A DNA stretch of 64,000 bases, from assembly GCF_000522505.1 (NCBI RefSeq), contig NZ_AZMV01000004.1, forward strand, positions 248,001 through 312,000, given 5' to 3'. The notes under the pieces are model-generated. The model ran no database searches. It was not told where the DNA came from and saw only the letters and a list, made by a program, of their open reading frames with translations. Shown here piece by piece: positions 36,001 to 44,635 of the stretch (positions within the stretch are counted from its first letter, which is position 1; the number at the start of each line of letters is the position of its first letter). This DNA comes from Bifidobacterium moukalabense DSM 27321. GTDB lineage: Bacteria > Actinomycetota > Actinomycetes > Actinomycetales > Bifidobacteriaceae. Both the position numbers and the translations under genes were made by a program.

Positions 36001-36016
36001 TGGAGGAGGTGCCCGC
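35981..36016. other. hairpin at the end of the TnpB relic
   Basis: The arms GCGGGCACCCCTC and GAGG-A-GGTGCCCGC form a 13-bp stem with one bulged base. It could be a subterminal hairpin of the old IS or a terminator for the minus-strand flotillin gene, whose stop is at 36042. There is no T-tract. Confidence 0.45.
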
Positions 36017-36041
36017 CCGGGTCCGGATCATGGACCGGATA

Positions 36042-37463
36042 TCAGAGACCATGGGCGTCCAAAGCCGATTCGGACACGGGCTTTGGCGCGGACTGTTTCA
36101 GCGCGTCGCCCGCCGCATGTCCCGCCACGACACTGTTCAACAAGCCTTTCAGGTCGATGCCCAGGGACTGTGACAGTCCCTCACTGATTTGGCTCACATT
36201 ATTGACGGTTTCGCCGACCAGCCTGGTGCCGTTGCCGTCTCCGTACATGGTGATGTGGTCGACCTTGGTCAGCGGCTCGGCCGCCGCCTTGACCATTTCG
36301 GGCAGGATGGCAATGTACTGCTGGGCGAGGATGAACGTGTTGTTCATGCTGTTGTACGCGTCGCCTTGGGCGCGGATGGCTTCGGCTTCGCCGACGCCCC
36401 TGGCGCGTGCCGCCTCTCCCTCCGCGCTGCCGCGCACGCTGGTTGCGTGGGCGTCGGCGTCTGCGGTGGCCTGGGTGGCTTGCGCCTCCTGCTGGCGACG
36501 ATACAGTTCGGCCTCCGCGCTCTTCCGTGTCGCGTAGAGTTCCGCGTCGGCCTTCTGCTCGGTGGCATAACGGTCGGCTTCGGCCTGCTTGCGGACGGTC
36601 GCGTTCAGCTCCTGTTCCTTGACCTCGGCGTTGCGCTGCGCGAGTACGGCCCTCTTTTCCGCGGCGGCGATTTCCGCCTCCTGCTCCTTGACCTTCAACG
36701 TCTTGGACTGTTCGGCGGCCGTGATTCCCCTGACCGCGTCGGCTTCGGCCTTCGCCTTGTCCGCGGCGGTCTGCAGTTCCGCGTTCTTCAGGTCGAGCTC
36801 GTTCTGGCGGATGGCCACGTCCTGTTCGGCCCTAATCGCCGCGAGCTTCGCGTTCCGTTGGATTTCCGCCGCCATTTCGGCGCCCATGTTGACGATGACG
36901 TTCTGCCGGTCGGTGAAGTCCTGGATGTTGAAGGTGGTCAGTTGCAGGCCGAGCCGTTCCATGTCGATTTTGGCGCTTTCGGCAACCGTGGTGGCGAATG
37001 TGTCACGGTTCTCCATCAGCTCTTTCAGCTCGGTCTTGCCGATGACCTCACGTAGTTTGCCGAGAAGGACCTGGGTCACGTCCTTCTCCATCTTGTCCTT
37101 CGACTGGTTCAGGTAGTTTTTGGCCGCGTTCTCCAGTGCCTTGATCCGCTTGCCGTTTTCGTCCATGGTCATGGTTTCGGAGGCGATCTGGAAGTTGGCG
37201 ACCGCGTTCACGTCGATGAGGATCGCGTCCTTGGTCGGAATCGGGGTGTCGGTTTTCAGCAGGGACTGGACGGCTCCCAAGCTCAGCCAGTCCACCCGCA
37301 TGATGAACGGGATGATGAATGCGGCGCCGCCTGATACGAAGCGGCGTCCGCCTGGACCGGTGATGACCATGACCCTGTTGGCCGGGCACACCTTGTAGCT
37401 CGCAGTGGCGAGAACGATAATGAGAACGACGGCGACCACGCCGATTATCAGTGCTGTCGGCAA
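36042..37463 (-). CDS. flotillin (SPFH/band 7 family)
   Basis: Flotillins are membrane scaffolds that organise functional microdomains. The 473-aa product has an N-terminal hydrophobic helix (ALIIGVVAVVLIIVLATASY). An SPFH domain follows at about residues 30-190 (RVMVITGPGGRRFVSGG, GAEMAAEIQRNA). A long Ala/Glu/Gln-rich coiled coil runs at about 200-370 with repeated EAEAEL- and AEAR-like patterns, then a C-terminal tail. The start is TTG at 37463, with AAAGGAAAAG seven to ten bases before it; the frame is open further upstream but that sequence is not conserved in type. It lies divergent from two surface-protein genes in an accessory region. Confidence 0.92.
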   Translation of the reverse strand: MPTALIIGVVAVVLIIVLATASYKVCPANRVMVITGPGGRRFVSGGAAFIIPFIMRVDWLSLGAVQSLLKTDTPIPTKDAILIDVNAVANFQIASETMTMDENGKRIKALENAAKNYLNQSKDKMEKDVTQVLLGKLREVIGKTELKELMENRDTFATTVAESAKIDMERLGLQLTTFNIQDFTDRQNVIVNMGAEMAAEIQRNAKLAAIRAEQDVAIRQNELDLKNAELQTAADKAKAEADAVRGITAAEQSKTLKVKEQEAEIAAAEKRAVLAQRNAEVKEQELNATVRKQAEADRYATEQKADAELYATRKSAEAELYRRQQEAQATQATADADAHATSVRGSAEGEAARARGVGEAEAIRAQGDAYNSMNNTFILAQQYIAILPEMVKAAAEPLTKVDHITMYGDGNGTRLVGETVNNVSQISEGLSQSLGIDLKGLLNSVVAGHAAGDALKQSAPKPVSESALDAHGL

Positions 37464-37763
37464 CTTCTTTTCCTTTCTTCGGAACGCCCCGCATGTGCGG
37501 GGACCAATGCAACCGGCAGAGCGTAGGGATTCAGGCCCGGTATGCCCGCATGAGCAGGGCATACACTTCACCATACACCGGAGTGAAACGGGCACCCCCG
37601 TATATGCGACGGACATAAGTCCTAGATAATCCTTTTGTCTTTCAGTGTTTAAATGAATGTTTTTCCGAGATTTTCTCCTAGAAATAGTAAGATATCCTAA
37701 ACTAACGATTGATGACCTTTCGATAGGCCACTACCACGAGGGCGACGAAGAACGGGAAAGCAC
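37464..37763. other. divergent intergenic spacer flotillin/Ltp gene
   Basis: These 300 bases hold no gene I can support. The right 120 bases are AT-rich (TGTTTAAATGAATG, AATAGTAAGATATCC) and probably carry the promoters of both neighbours. I could not choose unique boxes. Confidence 0.5.
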
Positions 37764-38531
37764 ATGGGCGACTACGGGCAGTACAGCGAACAGCAGAGAC
37801 ATCGGCGAAATCCTCCCCACGACAATCCGAACGTACCGCCGCAAACCGCGGCTCCGCCACAGTTCAACCAGCACGGTGAGCCGATCCAAGACCAATACGG
37901 CCGGCCCATCACGAACCAGCAGGGATGGAATGCCTACGGGCAAAGGCCGTACAACCAGTACCCGCAAACCCCGTACACATACTCCACGCATCCGCCGCAG
38001 GTCGCGGCCAAGCAGCCGACGACCAAGATACCGTATATCGTTCTCGGCGTCATCGTGCTGCTGATGATTGGCATGTGCGTTTCCTGTTCCATCATGCTCG
38101 GACATACGGTAAGGCACGAGGAACAGGCGCTCACCACTACGGCGCGAAGCTCCTGGTGCACTACCGCGAATGCTCAGCCGACCACGGGTCTGGACTCCGA
38201 TAAGGCATTGCGTGAAGCGGAGCGACTGGCGGATGAACACCGAGGCGAGTCACGATCAGGCGTCTGCTCCACGCTCATAGGCGAGTTCGATGAGCCCACC
38301 GCAACATGGGCATTGAACAACATCAATGCCAACTGGGGTCGAAACGCCTTGCGTCGTGCGGAAATCAGCGGATTCAAATACAACGATCCATCAGAGAAGA
38401 ACGACAGGAAGTTCATCACCTCGGGATTGAAGTATTCCGGCTTCTCCCAAGCCGATATCGACTACGCGCTCGCCCACTGGAACGAGACCATAGGCGACGG
38501 CGCCAGCGGCGAAGACGATTCACAAAACTGA
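37764..38531 (+). CDS. Ltp-family surface protein, single membrane anchor
   Basis: The 255-aa product has a proline- and glutamine-rich N-terminal 90 residues (PPQTAAPPQFNQHG, QRPYNQYPQTPYTY). One membrane helix follows at about 95-115 (IPYIVLGVIVLLMIGMCVSC). The extracytoplasmic C-terminal part, ALRRAEISGFKYNDPSEKND and YSGFSQADIDYALAHW, resembles the Ltp repeat found in host-cell-surface lipoproteins and in phage superinfection-exclusion Ltp. No lipobox is evident, so it is anchored by the helix. The ATG at 37764 has GGGAAAGC upstream. It is followed 33 bases later by the metallopeptidase gene, with the same Pro-rich N-terminal layout. Confidence 0.75.
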   Translation: MGDYGQYSEQQRHRRNPPHDNPNVPPQTAAPPQFNQHGEPIQDQYGRPITNQQGWNAYGQRPYNQYPQTPYTYSTHPPQVAAKQPTTKIPYIVLGVIVLLMIGMCVSCSIMLGHTVRHEEQALTTTARSSWCTTANAQPTTGLDSDKALREAERLADEHRGESRSGVCSTLIGEFDEPTATWALNNINANWGRNALRRAEISGFKYNDPSEKNDRKFITSGLKYSGFSQADIDYALAHWNETIGDGASGEDDSQN

Positions 38532-38564
38532 GCGGACTCACAAAACCGAGTGAAGGAGAATGGA

Positions 38565-39717
38565 ATGACGCAACAGCAACCCGGACGGCCATCGCCTTAC
38601 GTATGGCCGCCGCAACAGCCATACAACCAGCCACCGCGCAAGCCGTACAAGCGCATCAGCGGCGGCGGCGTCGCGGCGATTGTGATCAGCGTCATCATGG
38701 TGCCGGTACTCATCATCGTGCTTCTTTTCGGCGGACTGACCCTCTACATCAGCCAGAGGTCCAGCGCCATCATCGATGAGGCCACAAGCAGGATGCAGAG
38801 CGACGACAACAAGCCGAAAGCCGGAAGCATCGACCTGTGGTACAACATCAAGGAACGTCCCACCTACCAGGACGCCATCGACTACATTCATAATCTTTCC
38901 GAGAGCGTCACCAGCGCCATCGAGACCGATGCGGATGGATTCATCAAGCAAAACCAGATGGAATGGTCCGACAGCACCAAGAAGTACATTCTCGACTACG
39001 CGGCCATTCTTCTGAAATATGACAACTATAAAAAATTCCGACGACTCGGTGTACAGCGTGCAGACCAGCGAATTGGACAATATCATCGCCGCCCGGAAAA
39101 ACGATGTCATGCAGGTCGAGCGGCATTTCAACAACCATGAGGCACTGGGTGTGACCATCACGCTCACCGGCGAAAACGGTGAAACCTACACGACCGATGA
39201 GGCCAACACCGCCACCTTGAAAAAGACATGGCCGGAACTTGAGGCACAAGTCGCCGCCTACCAATACAACGGCAACGACTGGTTGCAAGCCGCGAAGCAG
39301 GCGGCGAGCCTGGCTGAAATGCAGATCGACTGGAATTTCGATGACCTGTACAAGGCATGTCCGTCCGGAACCAACCTCACCAAAAACAGGACACAGGCCG
39401 CATACTGCCCCACCACGCCGAATCTGCTGTATGCGAATACGAGCATGCCCAACTGGGACAATGCCTATGCGCTTGCCACGGTCAAACACGAGATAGCTCA
39501 TCATGCCATTCACATGAGATGCGGCGTGATCAGTCCCCAGAACGTGGTCATCAATGGTGTCGACCGCACGGAGGCGGTAACGCAAAGCTACGCGGTCATG
39601 TTTCTGGGAGCCGACGAGAACGAACTGAGGCGAACGATGGGTGACGAATACAAGTTCGATGAGACGACGAACCGTGTGGCGCAACAGATTCACGACGGCC
39701 AATGCAAGGCTTCCTGA
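38565..39717 (+). pseudogene. membrane-anchored HExxH metallopeptidase, frameshifted
   Basis: Two overlapping frames together encode a protein of about 383 aa. The first (38565 to about 39035) has a Pro/Gln-rich N-terminus (PYVWPPQQPYNQPPRKPYKR), a membrane helix at about residues 35-58 (AAIVISVIMVPVLIIVLLFG) and the start of an outer domain. The second (to 39717) has HEIAHHAIHMRCG, an HExxH zinc site, then a candidate third ligand glutamate in DRTEAVTQSYAVMF. The join is at a run of six A (39030-39035): removing one gives YKNSDDSVYS in frame. The ATG at 38565 follows AAGGAGA. The family is unrecognised, but the motif is typical of zincin proteases acting outside the membrane. Confidence 0.75.
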
Positions 39718-39826
39718 TAGAATGAAGCCAAAACCATGTAATCAGATGTGATGGGGCGGCCTTGCCTCCCTATGATTTCGGGTTTTCCATGCTCGGGAAG
39801 AATATCTGTGATGTGAGGTGATTGAC

Positions 39827-40243
39827 TTGGGGCCGAAGGAGAGGCAGCCGCAATTCGATGACGTCGACGATTTGGCGCATGTCTTTGACGAGCATGCCCG
39901 GCAGGAAGACGAATGGAAAATCCGATTGCCCAAGGAACTCGGCATTGAGGCTCGCGAAAGGGCAAGACACGATGGCATCACGCTTACCGAACTGACCCGC
40001 AGGGCCTTGGAACGCGACGGTTCTGATACGTGCGACGATAAGGTGCGTCTGGGACGCATGCCGAAAAACGGCGACGACCGCGAACAGCTGGGCGATGAAT
40101 GGAAAATCCGACTCCCCTACGATCTGGGCCTGCGGGCGCGCCGTCGTGCCGAACAGGACGCCATTTCGCTGAGCTCGCTGGCACGACGAGCCGTCAGCGG
40201 ATACCTCGAGTCCCGCGATGAGGAGGAGACACCGCTGTTCTGA
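39827..40243 (+). CDS. protein with two tandem ribbon-helix-helix-like units
   Basis: The 138-aa product carries two related units. Unit one is DEWKIRLPKELGIEARERAR ... TLTELTRRAL; unit two is DEWKIRLPYDLGLRARRRAE ... SLSSLARRAVSGYL. The pattern (short strand KIRLP, helix, turn, second helix) matches CopG/Arc-type RHH DNA-binding proteins, which normally dimerise; here one chain supplies both. A short linker (GSDTCDDKVRLGRMPKNGDD) connects them. The start is uncertain: TTG at 39827 has GTGAGG eight bases upstream, and a GTG at 39818 overlaps that site. No toxin gene lies next to it. Regulator role is inferred. Confidence 0.65.
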   Translation: MGPKERQPQFDDVDDLAHVFDEHARQEDEWKIRLPKELGIEARERARHDGITLTELTRRALERDGSDTCDDKVRLGRMPKNGDDREQLGDEWKIRLPYDLGLRARRRAEQDAISLSSLARRAVSGYLESRDEEETPLF

Positions 40244-40274
40244 ACGGAATGCGACATGATTCGCATGCGGCGGC

Positions 40275-40320
40275 GATGGCTGCCCACCCCAGATGAGGGT
40301 GGACAGCCATCTGTTGTTTT
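40275..40320. terminator. terminator between RHH gene and cmk-der
   Basis: A 15-bp stem with one mismatch (GATGGCTGCCCACCC with GGGTGGACAGCCATC) encloses a 7-base loop and is followed by TGTTGTTTT on the plus strand. The genes converge on it. Confidence 0.85.
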
Positions 40321-42448
40321 ACTTGCGTTTCTTCTTCTCGCGAATGTTCACCGAAATCTGGATCGGAGAGCCTTCGAAGCCGAATTCCTCACGCAGACAG
40401 CGTTCGATATATCGGCGATAGCCATGTTCCAGGAAGCCGGTGGCGAAGATCACGAAACGTGGCGGACGCGTCGAAGCCTGCGTGGCGAACAGAATACGCG
40501 GCTGCTTGCCACCACGCAACGGGTGCGGATGAGCGGCCTGAATCTTGCCTAGGAACGCGTTAAGCTTACCTGTCGGGATGCGCTTATCCCAGGATTGCAA
40601 AGCGTTGCGCATGGCATTGGCAAGACGGTTGGTATGCCAACCGGTCTTGGCGGACAGATTCACACGCTGCGCCCAGGTCACGCGGTCGAATTCGGTCTTC
40701 CACAGACGCTCCATGCGCTGACGATCGAAATCGTCCATAAGATCCCACTTATTGAACACGAGCACAATGGCACGGCCTGCGTCCACGGCCTGACTCATGA
40801 CCTTCAGGTCCTGATCGGAAATCGGCTGCGAAGCATCGAAGAGCACTAGCGCGAGTTCGGAGCGTTCGATGGCGGCCTGCGTGCGCAGCGACGAGAAATA
40901 CTCCGCGCCGGACAGTTTGTGCAGGCGCCGTTTGATACCGGCGGTATCGATGAACAGCCAATCCTCGCCGTCCACGGTCACTACCTCATCAACCGGATCA
41001 CGGGTGGTTCCGGCCAGATCGTTGACCACGGAACGTTCCTCGTGCGCCAACTGGTTGAGAAGCGAAGACTTGCCCACGTTCGGGCGGCCGACCAGAGCCA
41101 CTCGGCGCAAGTGCGACGGAGTGAGGAATCCGGAGGTCCTCTTCGCCTTCCTCAACGATTCCAGCGCGGCATCAAGCAATTCTCCGATGCCGCGCCCGTG
41201 CATGGCGGAGATGCCATAAGGCTCCCCCAGACCCATCTTCCAGAATTCGGCGGTCAGATACTCGCTCTCGCGGTCGTCGACCTTGTTCACCGCCAACGTC
41301 ACCGGTTTGCCGGAGGCACGCAGCATCTTCACGATACGTTCGTCGGTGGAGGTAAGACCTACCTGGCCGTCGACCACGAGCACCACGGCGTCGGCCAACT
41401 GCACGGCCACCTGCGCCTGCGAGGCGATGGCGGACTCGATGCCTTCAACGTCGGCCTCCCAGCCACCGGTATCGACCAATTTGAAGTCGGTGCCGGCCCA
41501 TTCCGCGTCGTAGCTCACACGATCACGGGTCACACCTGGCGTATCCTCCACTACGGCTGCGCGCCGGCCGAGGATACGGTTCACCAGCGTGGATTTGCCC
41601 ACGTTCGGGCGGCCGACCACGGCAAGTACGCCCACCGGCTTCGGACCGGCCTGACGTTCGCCACCAATGAATGAGGAACCGTCGATCAGACCCTCGTCGC
41701 CCTCGTCCAGCTCATAGTCGTCCAAGTTGGAGACATACTGACGATATTCCTGCTCTTCGATGGCATCGTCGACGATACGTACGAGCACATCCAGCGTCTC
41801 ACTGAACTCCAGGTCGGAATTATCGACGGTGAGCACGCCTTCAGCCGCGGAGGTGAAATTAGTGACCTTGGAATCGGCTCTGTCCCGTGCCGCGACGTTC
41901 TCCGTGCCCACTCCGGAGGAGGACTGTCCCGTCCGGCGGGCCTGACGCACTTCTTCACGGGCGGTGAGCAGGATTCTCACCTCGGCATCGGGAGCCACCA
42001 CAGTGGTGATGTCGCGTCCTTCAGCGACCACGCCAAGGCCTCCCGAGAAGGAGTCCGCCGAAGCCTCACGCGCGATATAGGCACGTTGCGCCGCAATCAG
42101 CACATGGCGCACCGGAATGACGTTGGATACCTTGGAGACATGGGATGATACCTCGGAGGAACGGATTTCGGCGCTGATATCAACGCCGTCCGCAGTGACC
42201 TTCGGATCGTCCGGATCGACGCTGATGTCGAAATGCCCCTCGGTGAAGAACTCCCCCACGGTTTCGGTGATCAGCCGCTCGTTCACGGGTTCGGCATCCA
42301 GATCGATACCCTTATGCAGGCACCACCATGCGCAGGCACGGTACATGGCGCCGGTGTCGAGATAGGCGAAGCCGTAGTACTTGGCCAAAGCCTTGGAGGT
42401 GGAGGATTTGCCCACTCCGGCAGGACCATCGATGGCTACACGGATCAC
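40319..42448 (-). CDS. bifunctional cytidylate kinase / GTPase Der
   Basis: The 709-aa fusion joins two usually separate proteins. Residues 1-230 are cytidylate kinase ([38 protein letters not shown]), which phosphorylates CMP and dCMP. Residues about 270-709 are Der/EngA, a ribosome-assembly GTPase with two G domains: [16 protein letters not shown] ... DTGGWE ... NKVD, then [15 protein letters not shown] ... DTAGIKR ... NKWDL, and a C-terminal KH-like domain. This fusion is characteristic of bifidobacteria and some relatives. The ATG at 42448 overlaps the rluB stop (42445) by four bases, indicating translational coupling. Confidence 0.95.
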   Translation of the reverse strand: MIRVAIDGPAGVGKSSTSKALAKYYGFAYLDTGAMYRACAWWCLHKGIDLDAEPVNERLITETVGEFFTEGHFDISVDPDDPKVTADGVDISAEIRSSEVSSHVSKVSNVIPVRHVLIAAQRAYIAREASADSFSGGLGVVAEGRDITTVVAPDAEVRILLTAREEVRQARRTGQSSSGVGTENVAARDRADSKVTNFTSAAEGVLTVDNSDLEFSETLDVLVRIVDDAIEEQEYRQYVSNLDDYELDEGDEGLIDGSSFIGGERQAGPKPVGVLAVVGRPNVGKSTLVNRILGRRAAVVEDTPGVTRDRVSYDAEWAGTDFKLVDTGGWEADVEGIESAIASQAQVAVQLADAVVLVVDGQVGLTSTDERIVKMLRASGKPVTLAVNKVDDRESEYLTAEFWKMGLGEPYGISAMHGRGIGELLDAALESLRKAKRTSGFLTPSHLRRVALVGRPNVGKSSLLNQLAHEERSVVNDLAGTTRDPVDEVVTVDGEDWLFIDTAGIKRRLHKLSGAEYFSSLRTQAAIERSELALVLFDASQPISDQDLKVMSQAVDAGRAIVLVFNKWDLMDDFDRQRMERLWKTEFDRVTWAQRVNLSAKTGWHTNRLANAMRNALQSWDKRIPTGKLNAFLGKIQAAHPHPLRGGKQPRILFATQASTRPPRFVIFATGFLEHGYRRYIERCLREEFGFEGSPIQISVNIREKKKRK

Positions 42449-43218
42449 AACCCCACCGCCTTTGACAGGGAACGTACCTCGACCTGCGAAAGCACCCGAT
42501 ACGTACCGGACTTCAGGTCGCCGAGCTTGATCGGGCCGATCTGCGTACGGACCAGACGCCTGACCGGGAAACCGATCGAACCGAAGATGCGGCGTACGAT
42601 ACGGTTCTTGCCGGAATGCAGCACCACCTTCACCAGCGTGCTGTCACGGCTGGAATCGAGAATGGCGCAACGATCGAGTTTGATCCATCCATCGTCGAGC
42701 TGCACGCCGGTGGTGACCAGACGGCGGCAGACCGTGCCGCTGATACGGCCTTCAAGCGTGGCGATGTAGGTTTTCTCGACTTCATACTTGGGATGCATGA
42801 CATGCTGGCTCAGTTCGCCATCATTCGTCATGAGAATCAGACCCTCGGAATCGTAGTCCAAGCGTCCCATGTGGAAGATGCGCTCGTATTTATCGCCGAC
42901 GATATCGCGCAGGGTGTAGCGGCCCTTCGGGTCATCCATGGCGCTCAGCACGCGCTTGGGTTTATTCAGGGCGAGCGTGACATGATTGGGGTTCACGCGA
43001 ACGCGGGAACCATCCACTCGAACCTCTTGGTGCTTCGGATCGACTCGGGTACCGAGTTCGGTGACAAGTTCGCCATCGATCTCGACACGTCCGTCGGTGA
43101 TGATTTCTTCGCATTTGCGGCGGGATCCGAAGCCTGCCTGTGCGAGCAGCTTCTGCAGGCGGATACCTTCATTGTTATTGTCATGCGCCTTGGCGGCGCG
43201 GGAATATGCGTTTGGCAT
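42445..43218 (-). CDS. pseudouridine synthase RsuA/RluB family
   Basis: This enzyme isomerises uridine in ribosomal RNA, most likely 23S (RluB type). The N-terminal S4 RNA-binding domain ([20 protein letters not shown]) covers about residues 18-75. The catalytic aspartate is in [20 protein letters not shown] near residue 120, followed by KTYIATLEG and [21 protein letters not shown]. Length is 257 aa. The ATG at 43218 follows GGGAGAACG; an earlier ATG in frame lacks a ribosome site. It lies upstream of cmk-der, with which it shares a four-base overlap, the usual rluB-cmk-der order of Gram-positive bacteria. Confidence 0.94.
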   Translation of the reverse strand: MPNAYSRAAKAHDNNNEGIRLQKLLAQAGFGSRRKCEEIITDGRVEIDGELVTELGTRVDPKHQEVRVDGSRVRVNPNHVTLALNKPKRVLSAMDDPKGRYTLRDIVGDKYERIFHMGRLDYDSEGLILMTNDGELSQHVMHPKYEVEKTYIATLEGRISGTVCRRLVTTGVQLDDGWIKLDRCAILDSSRDSTLVKVVLHSGKNRIVRRIFGSIGFPVRRLVRTQIGPIKLGDLKSGTYRVLSQVEVRSLSKAVGL

Positions 43219-43359
43219 CGTTCTCCCAACGTGGCCGGATAGATAATCGGATTTCGATGCCATGTACCGCTCTTGTAGGAGCTGCTGGTACTATGGCAGT
43301 CGTTCGGTAGGACCTTTTACGTACCTACAACGGATTAACTATATGACAGAGGAAAGACT

Positions 43360-44304
43360 ATGACTGCTGTTGAGGCAACACCCGTAACCGAGGAATCCAA
43401 AAAGCAACCGTTGGCTTTGCGCGTAGGCGCCGAACTGGTGGGCAGCTTCTTCATTTGCTTCGCCATCTACACGATCTGCACGCTCGACGCCATCGTTTCC
43501 AACCTGAACATGGCATTCATCGCGTTGCTGACCGGCGCGGCGTATGCCGTAATGATCCTGATCTTCGGCAGGATCTCCGGTGGCCAATTCAATCCCGCGG
43601 TGTCCATCGCCGCGATGCTGACCGGCAAAACGCGTGTACTTGACGGTATTCTCTATATCATCGCCCAGTTGCTGGGCGGTATCGGCGCGGGCGCGGCCAT
43701 TCGCTTCCTGTTGCCGACGTCGGAGCAGGTCCCATTTAAAAGCTGGCTGTCATTGGCCGTCAACGGGTTTGATAAAGCCTCCATATCCTACTCCACCTTG
43801 GCCAATCTCGGGCTGAGCTTCGGCATCACCCTGGCCGTCGTCGTCGAGCTGATCGCCGGTCTGATCATCGCCGCCACCGCGATGCGTGGCATGGGCGAGC
43901 ATGACGAATCCAACACCAAGTACGCCGTTGCCATGGGTTTGGCCTATGCTGTGGGAACCACCATCACCTATCCGGTGACGGGTGCCGCCCTGAACCCGGC
44001 ACGCGCCACCGGCATTGCGATTTTCGCTCAGAACCAAGGCCTTAACGAGGAACCGCTGCAGCAGCTGTGGGTGTTTTGGATCTGCCCCGTTCTTGCCGCG
44101 GCCGTCGTGGCTTTGGTGATCATCGTCGCCGCCATGATATCCTCCCCGAATAAGAAGGGCGCCAAGACCGAGGAAGGTGATGACGCTCAAGAGGAAGTAT
44201 CGGCCGAGACCGATGAAGAGCTACATGCCGACGGGGAACAGGACGAGCAGGACAAGCAGTCCGATGCCCAGGGCAATGCCGATGAAGGCGTCGAACGCGA
44301 CTGA
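43360..44304 (+). CDS. MIP family aquaporin / glycerol channel
   Basis: This is a membrane channel for water or small neutral solutes. Both hallmark half-helices are present: GGQFNPAVSIAAM near residue 75 and GAALNPARATG near 210. About six membrane helices cover residues 22-265. The C-terminal 50 residues are strongly acidic (EEGDDAQEEVSAETDEELHA). Length is 314 aa. Water versus glycerol specificity cannot be read with confidence. The ATG at 43360 has GAGGAAAGAC upstream. The 3' end overlaps a convergent membrane-protein gene by 84 bases. Confidence 0.9.
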   Translation: MTAVEATPVTEESKKQPLALRVGAELVGSFFICFAIYTICTLDAIVSNLNMAFIALLTGAAYAVMILIFGRISGGQFNPAVSIAAMLTGKTRVLDGILYIIAQLLGGIGAGAAIRFLLPTSEQVPFKSWLSLAVNGFDKASISYSTLANLGLSFGITLAVVVELIAGLIIAATAMRGMGEHDESNTKYAVAMGLAYAVGTTITYPVTGAALNPARATGIAIFAQNQGLNEEPLQQLWVFWICPVLAAAVVALVIIVAAMISSPNKKGAKTEEGDDAQEEVSAETDEELHADGEQDEQDKQSDAQGNADEGVERD

Positions 44305-44502
44305 CCGCACCTTCCAAGGACTGCGTTCGCGCAATACAAGCCGAATGAGTCCGGTGACCAAAGCCGCCACTGCGATGATCACAGTGGCGGCTTTCGTATG
44401 GCCGAGGAAGGCCAGCAACGCGGAAACCGCCACTGCGGCGGCCACCAGCCACTCAAACCAGGGCTTGCCTTCGTGGTCTTCGGAAACATAAGGATGCTTC
44501 AT
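44221..44502 (-). CDS. DUF3017-type small membrane protein
   Basis: The 93-aa product has three hydrophobic segments, about residues 15-34 (FEWLVAAAVAVSALLAFLGH), 37-55 (AATVIIAVAALVTGLIRLVL) and 72-91 (AFIGIALGIGLLVLLVLFPV). Basic residues (LRERSPWKVRS) lie between the second and third. It resembles the actinobacterial DUF3017 family, whose role is unknown. Its 3' 84 bases run antisense to the acidic tail of the aquaporin gene. AAGGAAGG precedes the ATG. It is probably the last gene of the leftward purH unit, although a hairpin intervenes. Confidence 0.75.
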   Translation of the reverse strand: MKHPYVSEDHEGKPWFEWLVAAAVAVSALLAFLGHTKAATVIIAVAALVTGLIRLVLRERSPWKVRSVAFDAFIGIALGIGLLVLLVLFPVGM

Positions 44503-44556
44503 CGGCCGTCACACCTTCCTTAGATGTCATAAACATAGCGCAGCAATCATAACAAA

Positions 44557-44595
44557 GCGTGGCGTCCGTCGTTTTCATGACCATGGACGCCACGC
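44557..44595 (-). terminator. terminator after purH
   Basis: An 11-bp perfect stem (GCGTGGCGTCC with GGACGCCACGC) encloses a 17-base loop. On the minus strand it lies 41 bases after the purH stop and is followed by TTTGTTATG. Confidence 0.7.
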
Positions 44596-44635
44596 CTTGC
44601 GTTACCGGAGAATCCCGGACGGATCCTACCCCCCG

